DNA of 20,534 nt. It comes from an uncultured Bacteroidales bacterium. Its GTDB lineage: Bacteria > Bacteroidota > Bacteroidia > Bacteroidales > UBA932. The translations under genes and the position numbers were made by a program. Location: positions 1 to 20,534 of the forward strand of contig UQWT01000037.1 of assembly GCA_900544815.1 (NCBI GenBank), read 5' to 3'. Below the pieces are notes generated by a model that was not told the DNA's origin, ran no database searches, and was given only the letters and a program-made list of their open reading frames with translations. Positions within the stretch are counted from its first letter, which is position 1. The number at the start of each line of letters is the position of its first letter. Shown piece by piece: positions 6,823 through 15,251 of the stretch.

Positions 6823-7266
6823 TTACTTAATTTGGGCTGCGGCGTTTTTGGTATCTACCTTATCTATAATATCTATGATTATACCGTTCTCGTCTATGAC
6901 AAAGGTGCGACGGAGTGTACCCATAAACTCACGTCCCATGAATTTCTTCTTACCCCAGCTTTCGTAGGCTTGAGTTATAACAGTGTCCTCATCTGCAATC
7001 AGAGGAAACGGCAAGTTGAACTTCTCTATGAATTTTGAGTGTGATTTTGGGTTATCTTTACTTACACCAACAATAGAGTAACCTTTGCTTAAAAACATAT
7101 TATAGTTGTCTCTAAAGCTGCAGGCCTCCGCCGTACATCCGGGTGTGTTATCTTTTGGATAAAAGTAAAGTACAAGTTTACGCCCTGCAAAATCTGAAAG
7201 TTTAATCTCTGCTCCAAGCTGGTCTATGCCGCAAAAATCGGGAGCTTTATCGCCTATCTTTAACAT
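6823..7266 (-). CDS. bcp: Thiol peroxidase of the Bcp/PrxQ peroxiredoxin type
   Basis: The 147-aa protein is a full-length AhpC/TSA-fold peroxiredoxin. The peroxidatic Cys44 lies in the motif YPKDNTPGCTAEAC and the resolving Cys49 five residues on, the 1-Cys/atypical 2-Cys arrangement of BCP. It also has LVLYFYPKD, a conserved GVSKD and LRRTFVIDENG. It reduces hydrogen peroxide and organic hydroperoxides in the cytoplasm, recycled by thioredoxin. It starts with ATG at 7266, and TAAATTTG upstream serves as a likely -7 box. It is a single gene, convergent with the chimera on its left. Confidence 0.95.
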   Translation of the reverse strand: MLKIGDKAPDFCGIDQLGAEIKLSDFAGRKLVLYFYPKDNTPGCTAEACSFRDNYNMFLSKGYSIVGVSKDNPKSHSKFIEKFNLPFPLIADEDTVITQAYESWGKKKFMGREFMGTLRRTFVIDENGIIIDIIDKVDTKNAAAQIK

Positions 7267-7295
7267 AGCTTTTTTAATTGTCTACTAATAACGCA

Positions 7296-7303
7296 CAAAT
7301 TTA
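7296..7303 (-). promoter_or_regulatory. -7 box of bcp
   Basis: TAAATTTG on the minus strand, about 30 bp before the bcp ATG, matches TAnnTTTG. No clear -33 box at 18-20 bp spacing. Confidence 0.45.
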
Positions 7304-7329
7304 ACTAAAGTTTTAGTGTAAGATATGTT

Positions 7330-8034
7330 CTATATAATCCACTCTCCTGTAATCTCCGAATCTACGATTTCATCATCATCTATATAATACGTTATAAATT
7401 CTCCACATACTCCTAAGTCTGTCATTATTTCTAACCAATCTTTGCCTGCGCGAATTTCTCTAATTTTAGGATCTGTAGAAAAGATCCATACATCCCATGG
7501 TATGCTTGCTGCAACGATATATTTTTGCAATAACAATAGCCTTTCTTTGTCTACATCCTTTATAATATATTTGTTATTATGCTTAAATGTATCATTGGGA
7601 CCTATAAATCGCATTAGCTTAAAGTGTATTTCTTTTGTCAGATATAATACATCACCATGAATTTTTGGCGTAATAGCTATAGTATCGTAGGCTTTATACT
7701 TAAATAGTGAGTCTCTGCCATCTTTAATATAACTTGTAGGATATCTTATAAGAACTATCTCCTTATCTAAGACTATATATTTTGATTTAATCTTTGAAAC
7801 GAAATTTGTCATTCTGAATTTTGTTGTATCAAGCATTTTATTAACAAAATTAAATACCATTGTATCTTTGATAACTATATTGTTGGCACATGAATCTGAA
7901 TAGTGCTTCCAGTCTTTAAAAAAATGTTCTATGTTGTTTTCGTCTAATTGTAGATACCTGTTCAGAAAATCCTGAGAAAAACCTGTTACAGATGTAATAA
8001 ACAGAGAGACAATAACTGCAATATGTTTCTTCAT
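7330..8034 (-). CDS. Secreted or periplasmic protein of unknown function
   Basis: A 234-aa protein with a signal peptide, MKKHIAVIVSLFITSVTGFS, cleaved probably before Q-D at 21-22. The rest is rich in Lys, Asp, Ile and aromatic residues without repeats or transmembrane segments. It holds features such as WKHYSDSC (about 42-49), ILTKEIHF-like beta segments and an acidic end, YYIDDDEIVDSEITGEW. I recognise no domain. ATG at 8032-8034 gives the full signal peptide, so the start is secure. It stands alone: 63 bp from bcp on the same strand, divergent from the nitroreductase. Being co-directional with bcp it might be read into it, but bcp has its own promoter box. Confidence 0.8.
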   Translation of the reverse strand: MKKHIAVIVSLFITSVTGFSQDFLNRYLQLDENNIEHFFKDWKHYSDSCANNIVIKDTMVFNFVNKMLDTTKFRMTNFVSKIKSKYIVLDKEIVLIRYPTSYIKDGRDSLFKYKAYDTIAITPKIHGDVLYLTKEIHFKLMRFIGPNDTFKHNNKYIIKDVDKERLLLLQKYIVAASIPWDVWIFSTDPKIREIRAGKDWLEIMTDLGVCGEFITYYIDDDEIVDSEITGEWII

Positions 8035-8117
8035 ACTTTAATTGTTTTTTGTGAATGTAAAACGTGGTTGCATACAATAATTGTGCACACCTTAAATATT
8101 TGAATAAAAACTTTAGC

Positions 8118-8125
8118 TATATTTG
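8118..8125 (+). promoter_or_regulatory. -7 box upstream of the nitroreductase
   Basis: TATATTTG fits TAnnTTTG; a TTTG at 8099-8102 lies 15 bp upstream, a little close for a -33 box. This leaves a leader of about 90 bases before the ATG at 8221. Confidence 0.45.
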
Positions 8126-8220
8126 CGTACTAATGTGATATATATGTTGCTGCAATGATTTTAAGGAGAATTTCATTGTAATATTTTAAAGTTTTTTTAC
8201 GTAAAGTTTCTGATGATATT

Positions 8221-8745
8221 ATGAATAACATTGTTGAAAACATGAAAACCCGCAGAAGTGTGCGCGGGTTTGACTCAAACAGAATGCCGTCTGACGATTT
8301 GATAAATGAGGTTATTGAGGCCGGTATGTATGCGCCTACCGGGAGAGGAGCGCAAAGTCCTATTATTATAAGGGTTACTGATAAGGAGACAAGGAATCTT
8401 TTATCTAAGATGAATGCCTCTATAATGGGAACAGATATGGATCCGTTTTATGGTGCACCTGTTGTACTTATTGTTTTGGCAGACAGAACCAAACCTACTT
8501 ATATTTATGACGGTTCTTTGGTAATGGGGAACCTTTTGAATGCCGCTCATGCTGTTGGACTTGGCAGCTGTTGGATTCACAGAGCCAAAGAGGAGTTTGA
8601 TTCTACAGAGGGAAAAGAATTACTCAAAAAATGGGGTGTTACAGGAGATTATGAAGGAATCGGCCATTGTGTTTTAGGTTATGCGCTCCCGGGTTGTACT
8701 GCAGAATGCAGACCTCGCAAAGAAAATTATGTTTACAATGTTTAG
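8221..8745 (+). CDS. Nitroreductase-family FMN oxidoreductase
   Basis: The 174-aa protein has the family hallmarks: a basic N-terminal FMN-phosphate contact (KTRRSVRGF, residues 9-17), AGMYAPTGRGAQS near 34-46, and a C-terminal GIGHCVLGYALPG segment that closes the FMN site. LMNAAHAVGLGSCWIHRA-type sequence in the middle (here NLLNAAHAVGLGSCWIHRA, near 104-122) is the usual dimer-interface helix. Such enzymes reduce nitro compounds, quinones or flavins with NAD(P)H in the cytoplasm; the real substrate cannot be told. Length is typical. It is a single-gene unit ending in a palindrome-rich spacer shared with the convergent MATE gene. Confidence 0.92.
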   Translation: MNNIVENMKTRRSVRGFDSNRMPSDDLINEVIEAGMYAPTGRGAQSPIIIRVTDKETRNLLSKMNASIMGTDMDPFYGAPVVLIVLADRTKPTYIYDGSLVMGNLLNAAHAVGLGSCWIHRAKEEFDSTEGKELLKKWGVTGDYEGIGHCVLGYALPGCTAECRPRKENYVYNV

Positions 8746-8775
8746 CATTGGCTTAAAATTTTAAACTAAATTAAG

Positions 8776-8821
8776 GCTAACGCTTCTCTTTACATAAAAA
8801 AATCGCCAACGCCATGTTAGC
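8776..8821. repeat. GCTAAC/GTTAGC hairpin after the nitroreductase
   Basis: GCTAAC (8776-8781) pairs with GTTAGC (8816-8821). It lies 30 bp past the nitroreductase stop and may act as a terminator, though no T run follows directly. Confidence 0.35.
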
Positions 8822-8996
8822 TTATAGTTTATAGTTAAAAGTTTATAGTCAGTTAATTAGCTGATATTTTTTAAGAAAAAGTTTTCCTCTTTCCTCTATA
8901 AACTATATACTATAAACTATTAACTATTAACTTTTATAATGCTGTCTATACACAATAAACTCTAAACTTTCAACTAAATCAGACTAACGCCAACGC
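8804..8996. repeat. Two copies of CGCCAACGC flanking the AT-rich inverted repeat
   Basis: CGCCAACGC occurs exactly at 8804-8812 and 8988-8996, in direct orientation, one on each side of the 24-bp inverted repeat. Related AACGC strings stand at 8780-8784 and, in reverse, near 11749-11755. Could bound a miniature repeat element. Confidence 0.4.
8826..8932. repeat. 24-bp AT-rich inverted repeat in the convergent spacer
   Basis: The 24 bases at 8826-8849 match the reverse complement of 8909-8932 at 22 of 24 positions. Both arms are built from the unit ACTATAAACT / AACTATTAACT. The 59-bp spacer has a run TTTTTTAAGAAAAAG. The position between two converging genes suggests a two-way terminator or a small repeat element. 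Confidence 0.65.
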
Positions 8997-9016
8997 TTAG
9001 TTATGAAGTGTATTGG

Positions 9017-10360
9017 CTATGTTTCTATTGATTTAAAGTAGTGCCGTATAATTGGCACCGCCATAGCAAAAGAGAAGATGTCTGCAACTGCCTGGCTAAT
9101 CTCAACGCCTGGTAATCCAAAGAAATATGGCAGAATAAGAATAGCAGGAATAAGATAGAGCCCGTTTCTTGCAGAGGCTAAGAGGTTTGCAGAGATTGTT
9201 CTTCCGCTTGTCTGTAACATCATGTTGCTTGCAGTTAGAAATGCCGCAATGGGGAATGTTATCACCTGCCAGCGAAGAGCAACTGAGCCTACTGCAACCA
9301 CATGTGGATCGTGCCTTAGAATATCTATAAGTGAATCTGCAAAAGCGAACGTTAATATGCAGATAGGCAGAAGAATAACAATGTACGTCTTGAGACAGAA
9401 ATAAAAGCCTTCCCTTACACGCCTGTAGAGCTTTGCTCCATAGCAGAATCCGCACAACGGTTGAAAGCCTTGTCCTATTCCAATGATAATTGCAAATATA
9501 AAGAATGTTACTCTTGTCACAATAGACATGCCTGCAATAGCCGCGTCTCCGTATGCACCTGCGGAAACATTCAGTAACATTGTTGAAAGAGAGGCAAGAC
9601 CTTGTCTTGAAAGAGATGGAGTTCCGCCTTTAAATATTTCAATATAAAAATGCTTGTCAAAGGAGAAGTCCTTAACTTTTATGGGAAGATTGTCTCCTCT
9701 GAATGACATGTATAAAAGTACCAAAAATCCTGCAATCTGGCTTATAAGAGTTCCAATGGCGCAACCAACAATCCCAAGTTCAAATTTGAACATAAACAGC
9801 GGAACAAGGGCAATATTAAGTACAGCTCCGGTTAACATTCCATACATGGCGTTACGGGCGTTCCCTTGGAATCGCATCTGATTGTTAAGCACCATTGAAC
9901 CTGTCATAAAAGGTGCTCCAAGAGCAACAATACCAAGATATTGCATTGTGTATGGCAAAATAGTTGGCGAGGAACCTAATGCAACAGACAACGGCTCCAA
10001 AAACAGCAGGCAGAATAGTGAAACAGCTGAGCCGAACAGCAGTGCGCATATAAAGGAGGTTGCAATCATCCGGCTTGCCAACTGTGTCTCTTTAGCTCCC
10101 AATTTGCGGGATACATATGTGCCGGAACCTTGACCGAAAAAGAATCCCACAGCCTGGATGGTAGACATAATAGGGAAAGCTACGCCCACAGCCGCTGTTG
10201 CTTGAGTGTTAAGCAATCCAACATACCAAGTATCCACAATATTGTAAATACTTGTAACAAGCATGCTTATAACTGTGGGCACTGCCATTGTAAGAATTAC
10301 CTTGCCAACAGGTGCCGTAGTTAAAAATGTGTAATTGTCTTTATTATGATTTATCCTCAA
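9017..10360 (-). CDS. MATE family multidrug/sodium antiporter
   Basis: The 447-aa membrane protein has about 12 hydrophobic segments and the MATE N-terminus: FLTTAPVGKVILTMAVPTVI, then VDTWYVGLLNTQATAAVGVAFP and a mid-protein repeat with FQPLCGFCYGAK. MATE proteins export cationic drugs or metabolites by H+ or Na+ antiport. The frame begins with TTG at 10360; there is no ATG upstream in frame, and the family's conserved N-terminus (residues 9-20) lies before the first internal Met at 26, so TTG is the likely true start. It follows uraA on the same strand after 49 bp, but a small hairpin (AAAATG/CATTTT) followed by T-rich DNA sits in that gap, so coupling may be partial. Confidence 0.92.
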   Translation of the reverse strand: MRINHNKDNYTFLTTAPVGKVILTMAVPTVISMLVTSIYNIVDTWYVGLLNTQATAAVGVAFPIMSTIQAVGFFFGQGSGTYVSRKLGAKETQLASRMIATSFICALLFGSAVSLFCLLFLEPLSVALGSSPTILPYTMQYLGIVALGAPFMTGSMVLNNQMRFQGNARNAMYGMLTGAVLNIALVPLFMFKFELGIVGCAIGTLISQIAGFLVLLYMSFRGDNLPIKVKDFSFDKHFYIEIFKGGTPSLSRQGLASLSTMLLNVSAGAYGDAAIAGMSIVTRVTFFIFAIIIGIGQGFQPLCGFCYGAKLYRRVREGFYFCLKTYIVILLPICILTFAFADSLIDILRHDPHVVAVGSVALRWQVITFPIAAFLTASNMMLQTSGRTISANLLASARNGLYLIPAILILPYFFGLPGVEISQAVADIFSFAMAVPIIRHYFKSIET

Positions 10361-10409
10361 TTTTACCCAATTATAAAAAATAATCCAAAATGATAGCGGA
10401 AGCCATTTT

Positions 10410-11609
10410 TTATTTAGTTTCTGCTTTGTTTGGAAGGAGAAGGTTAAGTATAACCCCTACAATGGATGCAAGTCCTATGCCTGAAAATGAGAATGTTCCA
10501 AACTCTATTACAGCACCTCCAATTCCAATGGTTAGGATGAGTGATGAGATTATGAGATTCCTGGTTGACCTCATATCAACTTTTGCCTGTATCATGTTGC
10601 TTATTCCAACAGATGCTATTGTTCCAAACAAAAGGAGCATAATACCTCCAAGAACAGCTTGCGGAATCGTTTGAATGAGTGCTCCTACTTTGCCTATTAC
10701 AGAAAGGAGTATTGCAGATACCGCAGAAATTCTTAATACAGATGGGTCTGTTACTTTAGTAAGCGAAACGGCACCGGTAACTTCTGAATATGTTGTTACG
10801 GGAGCTCCGCCTAAAAAGGCCGCTAAGCAGCAGGAAAGGCCGTCTCCTAATAAAGTTCTATGCAAGCCGGGATCTTTTACAAAGTCTTTGTTTGCAATTG
10901 AACTTATGGCGTACATATCACCTATATGTTCAATTATAGGGGCAATGGCAACAGGTGCCATAAAGAGGATTGCCTGCCATGAAAAACTCATTTGTGAGAA
11001 TTTTGGGAGTGAGAACCAAGAGGCTGTCGCAACTGCCGAGAAATCCATTGTTTCTCTAAAGAAGAGAAGCGAAACGGCGTATCCTGCCAAAGCCCCAAAA
11101 ACTACAGGTATAAGTTTGAATATCCCTTTACCCCAAATTGATGTTGCAATTGCAACTGCCAATGAAATTAAAGCCAAGGTCCAGTTTGATTCTGCCATGT
11201 TTACACCTGAACCTGCAAGTGACAAGCCTATAAGTATAATTACCGGCCCAATTACCACAGGAGGAAAGAGCTTTTTAATGAGGCCAATTCCAAATGCTTT
11301 AACAAACAGGCTCATAAGCATATATACTATACCAACAGAAACTAATCCGCAAAACATACCTGACATACCATAAAGTTCTGTAGCCTTTATTATTGGTGCA
11401 ATAAAGGCAAAACTGCTTCCTAAGTAGATTGGAACCTTACCCTTGGTAACCGCATGGAAAATGAGTGTTCCAAGCCCTGCTGCCAACAGTGCTATGGCAG
11501 GGTCAAAACCAACTAAAAGGGGAACCAATACTGTGGAACCAAAGGCTACAAACATAAATTGTATACCTATTATTGTGCGTTTTGCAGGAGAGAGAGTGTG
11601 TTCTGTCAT
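10410..11609 (-). CDS. uraA: Uracil/xanthine permease (NCS2 family)
   Basis: The 399-aa protein is a full NCS2 transporter with about 14 membrane segments. It has the family signatures FVAFGSTVLVPLLVG near residue 15-30, PIYLGSSFAFIAP near 55-67 in TM3, the substrate-site helix APIIEHIGDMYAISS near 222-236 with the conserved Glu and His-Ile-Gly, and GGAPVTTYSEVTGAVSLTKV. UraA-type proteins carry uracil in with protons for pyrimidine salvage; close relatives take xanthine, so the substrate is probable rather than shown. ATG at 11609, with TATTTTTG 31 bp upstream as -7 box. Upstream spacer is divergent from rmuC. Confidence 0.92.
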   Translation of the reverse strand: MTEHTLSPAKRTIIGIQFMFVAFGSTVLVPLLVGFDPAIALLAAGLGTLIFHAVTKGKVPIYLGSSFAFIAPIIKATELYGMSGMFCGLVSVGIVYMLMSLFVKAFGIGLIKKLFPPVVIGPVIILIGLSLAGSGVNMAESNWTLALISLAVAIATSIWGKGIFKLIPVVFGALAGYAVSLLFFRETMDFSAVATASWFSLPKFSQMSFSWQAILFMAPVAIAPIIEHIGDMYAISSIANKDFVKDPGLHRTLLGDGLSCCLAAFLGGAPVTTYSEVTGAVSLTKVTDPSVLRISAVSAILLSVIGKVGALIQTIPQAVLGGIMLLLFGTIASVGISNMIQAKVDMRSTRNLIISSLILTIGIGGAVIEFGTFSFSGIGLASIVGVILNLLLPNKAETK

Positions 11610-11639
11610 AAAAAGAATTGGTTACATAAAATTTGAACG

Positions 11640-11647
11640 CAAAAATA
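11640..11647 (-). promoter_or_regulatory. -7 box of the uraA-type gene
   Basis: TATTTTTG on the minus strand matches TAnnTTTG at the right distance from the ATG. Just upstream lies CCCCC-AAAAA-GGGGG (11656-11670), a perfect palindrome with 5-bp arms that could be an operator or RNA hairpin. Confidence 0.5.
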
Positions 11648-11871
11648 GTTTATTTCCCCCAAAAAGGGGGCGTTTCCACCTAATTAATTGTAATTTTGCA
11701 CGTGCATGACGAAACATTGTAAATATGCAATATATCAGCTTTGGCATTAGCGTTAGCAGTTTTTTAGGTATAGAAAGTAAAGAGAATAATCTTATTTAGC
11801 TAAAGCTAAAGCAGATAAACTACAAAGGGTATGTTGCAGAATAAACATAGCAGTCTGTTGGTGAATGGTAA

Positions 11872-11951
11872 TTTGGTTACCAAAGAAATTATTGCATAGA
11901 CAGGTTTTTTATTAATATTTTATAATTTGACTGCAAAATGCAGTATATTTG
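11872..11951 (+). promoter_or_regulatory. Two small palindromes and a -7 box upstream of rmuC
   Basis: TTTGGT-T-ACCAAA (11872-11884) and ACTGCA-AAA-TGCAGT (11930-11944) are perfect 6-bp inverted repeats. The second abuts a TATATTTG box at 11944-11951, where a bound repressor would block RNA polymerase. A second plus-strand TAnnTTTG box, TAATTTTG, lies at 11691-11698. The remainder of 11610-12086 has no convincing gene. Confidence 0.4.
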
Positions 11952-12086
11952 TTATGATACAACAGACGAGATTCGAGCTGTTTAAAAATTAAAAAAGATG
12001 GCAATGGTGTACGCAGTTGATGTGACACTTGTTAAAATGTTAGAGATAATTTTGAATGACTAATTGTCGGGAAGAAAAAATAATCT

Positions 12087-13394
12087 ATGGAATTGACTGT
12101 AATTATAATTGCTATTGTGGCATTAGCGTTAATTTGTATTAATCTGCTTGCTGTTAGGAGTGTAAAGAAGCAGGCGGGAGAGGTAGACACGCTCTTGAAT
12201 GAAATAAGGGATACTCTCAAGGAAAGCAGGGATGATTATGCGCGTGCACAAAAGCTCTTAAGAGATGAAGTTGCAAATAATATTTCTGTTTTTAAAGAAT
12301 CTGTCAATGAACGAATTGACTCAGCAGGTAAAATGCAGATTGAGAAGATAGAAAGGGCGTCGGCAATGCAGCAGGAGAAATTGGATAAGGCTACATTGGT
12401 GCAGATGGAGAGGCTGGCCGGGTTTGCAGACCTTCAAAGGGTTAAATTAGAGCAGTTGGATAAGACGCAGCAGATGTTGGTTGCAAATACAGAGAGCAAA
12501 TTGGAGAACATAAGGGTTACTGTAGAGGAGAAGTTAGACAAAACATTGGCAGACAGGTTGGGGCGCAGCTTTGAGACTGTGGGGAAGCAGCTTAGCGAGG
12601 TACAACAGGGGCTTGGAGAGATGAAAAACTTAGCTCAGGATGTGGGCGGTTTGAAGCGTGTATTGAGTAATGTAAAACTGAGGGGCGGATTGGGAGAGGT
12701 CCAATTGGAGATGCTTTTGGAGAATATTTTGGCACCGGGGCAATATGAGGCAAATGTCTGCGTAAAGAGCGGTAGCAGAGAGGTTGTTGAGTTTGCTGTT
12801 AAACTTCCCGGCAACAGCGGCAATGCTGAGCCTGTATGGCTTCCTGTTGATGCTAAGTTCCCCAAGGATGTTTATGAGAAACTCCAAACTGCATACGATT
12901 TGGCTGATTCTGCGGCAATGGAGACTGCACAGAAGGAGTTGGAAAATGCAATTAAGCTGAATGCAAAAGATATAGTGACAAAATATTTGGACCCTCCGCA
13001 TACCACCAACTTCGCCATTATGTTTCTTCCGTTTGAGGGAATCTATGCAGAAGTTGTGCGTAAGGCAGATCTGTTGGAGGAGGTTCAGAGAAGATATAAC
13101 GTTATTATTACCGGCCCAACAACTCTTGCAGCTATTTTAAACAGCCTTCAAATGGGCTTTAAGACCCTGGCAATCCAGCGCCGGAGCAGCGAGGTTTGGG
13201 AGACTCTTGGTGCCGTAAAAACAGAGTTTGAGACCTTTGGCGGAATTTTGGAGAAGGCAAAGAATAAGATACAGGGGGGTATCTCTGAGATAGACACACT
13301 CGTTGGGACACGTACAAGAGTTATACAGAGAAAGCTTAAAGAGGTTGAATCATTAGACAATGAGCAATCTCATAAAATTTTAGATAAAAATTAG
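12087..13394 (+). CDS. rmuC: RmuC-family DNA recombination/inversion-limiting protein
   Basis: The 435-aa protein has an N-terminal membrane anchor (residues 3-24), then a long coiled coil to about residue 190 rich in E, K, Q and L heptads. The conserved RmuC core follows, with LRGGLGEVQLEMLLENIL near 198-215, WLPVDAKFPKDVYEKL near 252-267, DPPHTTNFAIMFLPFEGIYAEV, ITGPTTLAAILNSLQMGFK and the final ALAIQRRSSEVWETLG-type helix. RmuC limits inversions between short repeats in E. coli and is predicted to carry a PD-(D/E)XK-like nuclease fold. It is a solo gene with its own promoter region; the LRR gene follows after 70 bp. Confidence 0.93.
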   Translation: MELTVIIIAIVALALICINLLAVRSVKKQAGEVDTLLNEIRDTLKESRDDYARAQKLLRDEVANNISVFKESVNERIDSAGKMQIEKIERASAMQQEKLDKATLVQMERLAGFADLQRVKLEQLDKTQQMLVANTESKLENIRVTVEEKLDKTLADRLGRSFETVGKQLSEVQQGLGEMKNLAQDVGGLKRVLSNVKLRGGLGEVQLEMLLENILAPGQYEANVCVKSGSREVVEFAVKLPGNSGNAEPVWLPVDAKFPKDVYEKLQTAYDLADSAAMETAQKELENAIKLNAKDIVTKYLDPPHTTNFAIMFLPFEGIYAEVVRKADLLEEVQRRYNVIITGPTTLAAILNSLQMGFKTLAIQRRSSEVWETLGAVKTEFETFGGILEKAKNKIQGGISEIDTLVGTRTRVIQRKLKEVESLDNEQSHKILDKN

Positions 13395-13438
13395 CAAGTT
13401 CTCTGTATTATAAAGAATGACTATTTTTCGTAACTTGC
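13394..13438. repeat. 7-bp inverted repeat around a -7-like box
   Basis: GCAAGTT (13394-13400) and AACTTGC (13432-13438) enclose TATTTTTC (13422-13429), one base off TAnnTTTG, 35 bp before the next gene's ATG. Candidate promoter with operator, or the stem of a terminator for rmuC. Confidence 0.35.
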
Positions 13439-13464
13439 GGTCTCAAAAATTTTAAAAGAAAACT

Positions 13465-15147
13465 ATGAAAAAGCGTGCAATTATTGCTGTTTGCGTGGCA
13501 CTTCTTGTGGGTACACCATCCGCAAATGGACAGGGCTTTTTAAAAGGGCTTAAGAAGTTAGGAGAAAAAATAGAAAAAACACTTGAAAGCAACACCTCAT
13601 CTAATTGCAGTAAGGAGGGAAACAATAGTAAATCAAATCTCAGACAGGGAAATAACAGCAGCAAAAGGGTACAAAGTAATGATGGGAATATGGAGGATGA
13701 AAAACCTACTGTAAGGCTTCCGGAACAGCATACGGCTCTATTTGAGCCGCTCGGATATCCGGCTGAACCAACTTATGGTACCAAGAGTATCAAACCTGTA
13801 GTTCCACCTGTGGGCCCGTCAAAGCAGGTAGCGTGGGTAGATAAAATGCCTAATCCTCGTGAGTTGGATAACTACAGCCTTGTAGCTGAACTTAAGATGT
13901 TGGAGACATCTGTTGAAGACGGGATAATAGAGCGACTCTCCCCTGCAGACCACCGCCTTGAAACTATAAGGGCAATAGTGCTTGAACGTTGCAATGCTCT
14001 AAACAAATTTGTAGAATTATACAACGATGTAAAAGATGAGTACAAAGATCCTGAAGCATACAATTGGGTAATTAACGGCTCTCACCGCAACATGGCGGAG
14101 ATACTCGGCGGAAATGCCTACAAGACACTTATAAGATCATCGCTTGAACCACTATTCAGCCCAACAGCATATATAAATGACGATACAAAAGCATATTTTG
14201 CGGCTCACGGAGGTTATGAGAATGCTCTCAATGTAAAATGGACAAAATGGGATCCGGAGCCGAACAAAAAGGAGATAGGTACATCCAATACAGGAACAAA
14301 AGGCAAAGTCCTTAGTGAAAATGGTTCAGGTGCACATGTTGATATTGATGGAATTATCTATATCCTGCATAACAATGGGTACAGAGCCTTTATGTCTGAA
14401 CTTGCAACAACTGCTGTAGCAGGTAAGGATATTGTGATACCGGACTATGTTGAATACAATGGAAAGAAATATGCAGTGGAATCGATGCGCGGGGGGCTTT
14501 TCTCCAATACTAAAATCAAGTCTGTAAAACTGCCGGCTACACTTGATGAGATTCCAAACGGAGCTTTCAGAAATACTGCTATTACGGAGATTGTGATTCC
14601 GGCATCTGTAAAAGTAGTTCAGGGATCTGCTTTCTTTGACTGCAAGAACCTTACTAAGGTTGTATTTGAAAGTGAATGCATGGATGCTGTGCACGGATGT
14701 TTCCAGAACTGTGTCAAGCTTCAAAGCATTGTATTCCCTAAAAAACTCAAAGAGGGGATGAGTTATGATATGTTCAGAGGTTGTACCTCACTTACCAATG
14801 TTACGCTTCCCGACAATTTACAGAGTATACCTTCACACATGTTCTGTGGGTGCAAAAGCCTTAAGTCCATAAGTATTCCAATGAGTGTAAAGAAGATAGA
14901 TGACAGTGCTTTTGATGATTGTCCTATAACAACTCTTTCAATACCGGGAGTGAATGAGATAGATGAAGGTACATTCTCTGATTGCAAGACATTAAAGACC
15001 CTGAAAATCAATTCTACGCTTAAAGCAAAACTCATAGAGGACAATTTCTGGCTGTATGTAACAAACTTTGGCGATAACCCATACCTCAAGCCAAAACTTA
15101 CAGGCAATACCGTCTCTGTGGCAGATGGAATAGTTGTAATTGAATAG
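13465..15147 (+). CDS. Secreted BspA-like leucine-rich-repeat protein
   Basis: The 560-aa protein starts with a signal peptide, MKKRAIIAVCVALLVGTPSA, then N-G-Q at 21-23. Residues about 25-90 are Ser/Asn/Lys-rich and probably disordered. A middle helical part (residues 115-250) is unrecognised. From about 340 to 530 there are LRR_5 (BspA/TpLRR) repeats of some 23 residues with the pattern 'LPxxLxxIPxxxFxxCxxLxxIxIP', for example VTLPDNLQSIPSHMFCGCKS and ISIPMSVKKIDDSAFDDCP. Bacteroidetes use such proteins at the surface for adhesion or protein binding; no T9SS sorting tail or lipobox is visible. It is followed 83 bp later by another secreted-protein gene on the same strand. Confidence 0.85.
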   Translation: MKKRAIIAVCVALLVGTPSANGQGFLKGLKKLGEKIEKTLESNTSSNCSKEGNNSKSNLRQGNNSSKRVQSNDGNMEDEKPTVRLPEQHTALFEPLGYPAEPTYGTKSIKPVVPPVGPSKQVAWVDKMPNPRELDNYSLVAELKMLETSVEDGIIERLSPADHRLETIRAIVLERCNALNKFVELYNDVKDEYKDPEAYNWVINGSHRNMAEILGGNAYKTLIRSSLEPLFSPTAYINDDTKAYFAAHGGYENALNVKWTKWDPEPNKKEIGTSNTGTKGKVLSENGSGAHVDIDGIIYILHNNGYRAFMSELATTAVAGKDIVIPDYVEYNGKKYAVESMRGGLFSNTKIKSVKLPATLDEIPNGAFRNTAITEIVIPASVKVVQGSAFFDCKNLTKVVFESECMDAVHGCFQNCVKLQSIVFPKKLKEGMSYDMFRGCTSLTNVTLPDNLQSIPSHMFCGCKSLKSISIPMSVKKIDDSAFDDCPITTLSIPGVNEIDEGTFSDCKTLKTLKINSTLKAKLIEDNFWLYVTNFGDNPYLKPKLTGNTVSVADGIVVIE

Positions 15148-15251
15148 AACTGAATGGCAATTTTTGCACCAAGTGATTTGTTAAAATTGGTTCAAATAGA
15201 TGATAGTACTGATTTTTAGGTAATTACAACATGATTTATAAAAATGAAAAT

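Noticed and set aside
6784..7038. Plus-strand frame across bcp
   Set aside because: Antisense of a well-conserved peroxiredoxin; no promoter or family features.
8822..8940. CRISPR-like reading of the ACTATAAACT repeats
   Set aside because: Units are AT-only, irregularly spaced and inverted, with no spacers and no cas genes.
10675..11373. 232-aa plus-strand frame opposite the uraA-type gene
   Set aside because: Its composition is the antisense of membrane helices; the minus-strand frame has full NCS2 motifs.
11699..11708. Short palindrome GCACGTGC near the uraA-rmuC spacer
   Set aside because: Eight bases, no partner copy and no clear link to a promoter.
11998..12063. 21-aa ORF starting MAMVYAVDVTLVKML just before rmuC
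   Set aside because: Too short, no homology recognised and no translation signal; could be a leader peptide but there is no evidence.
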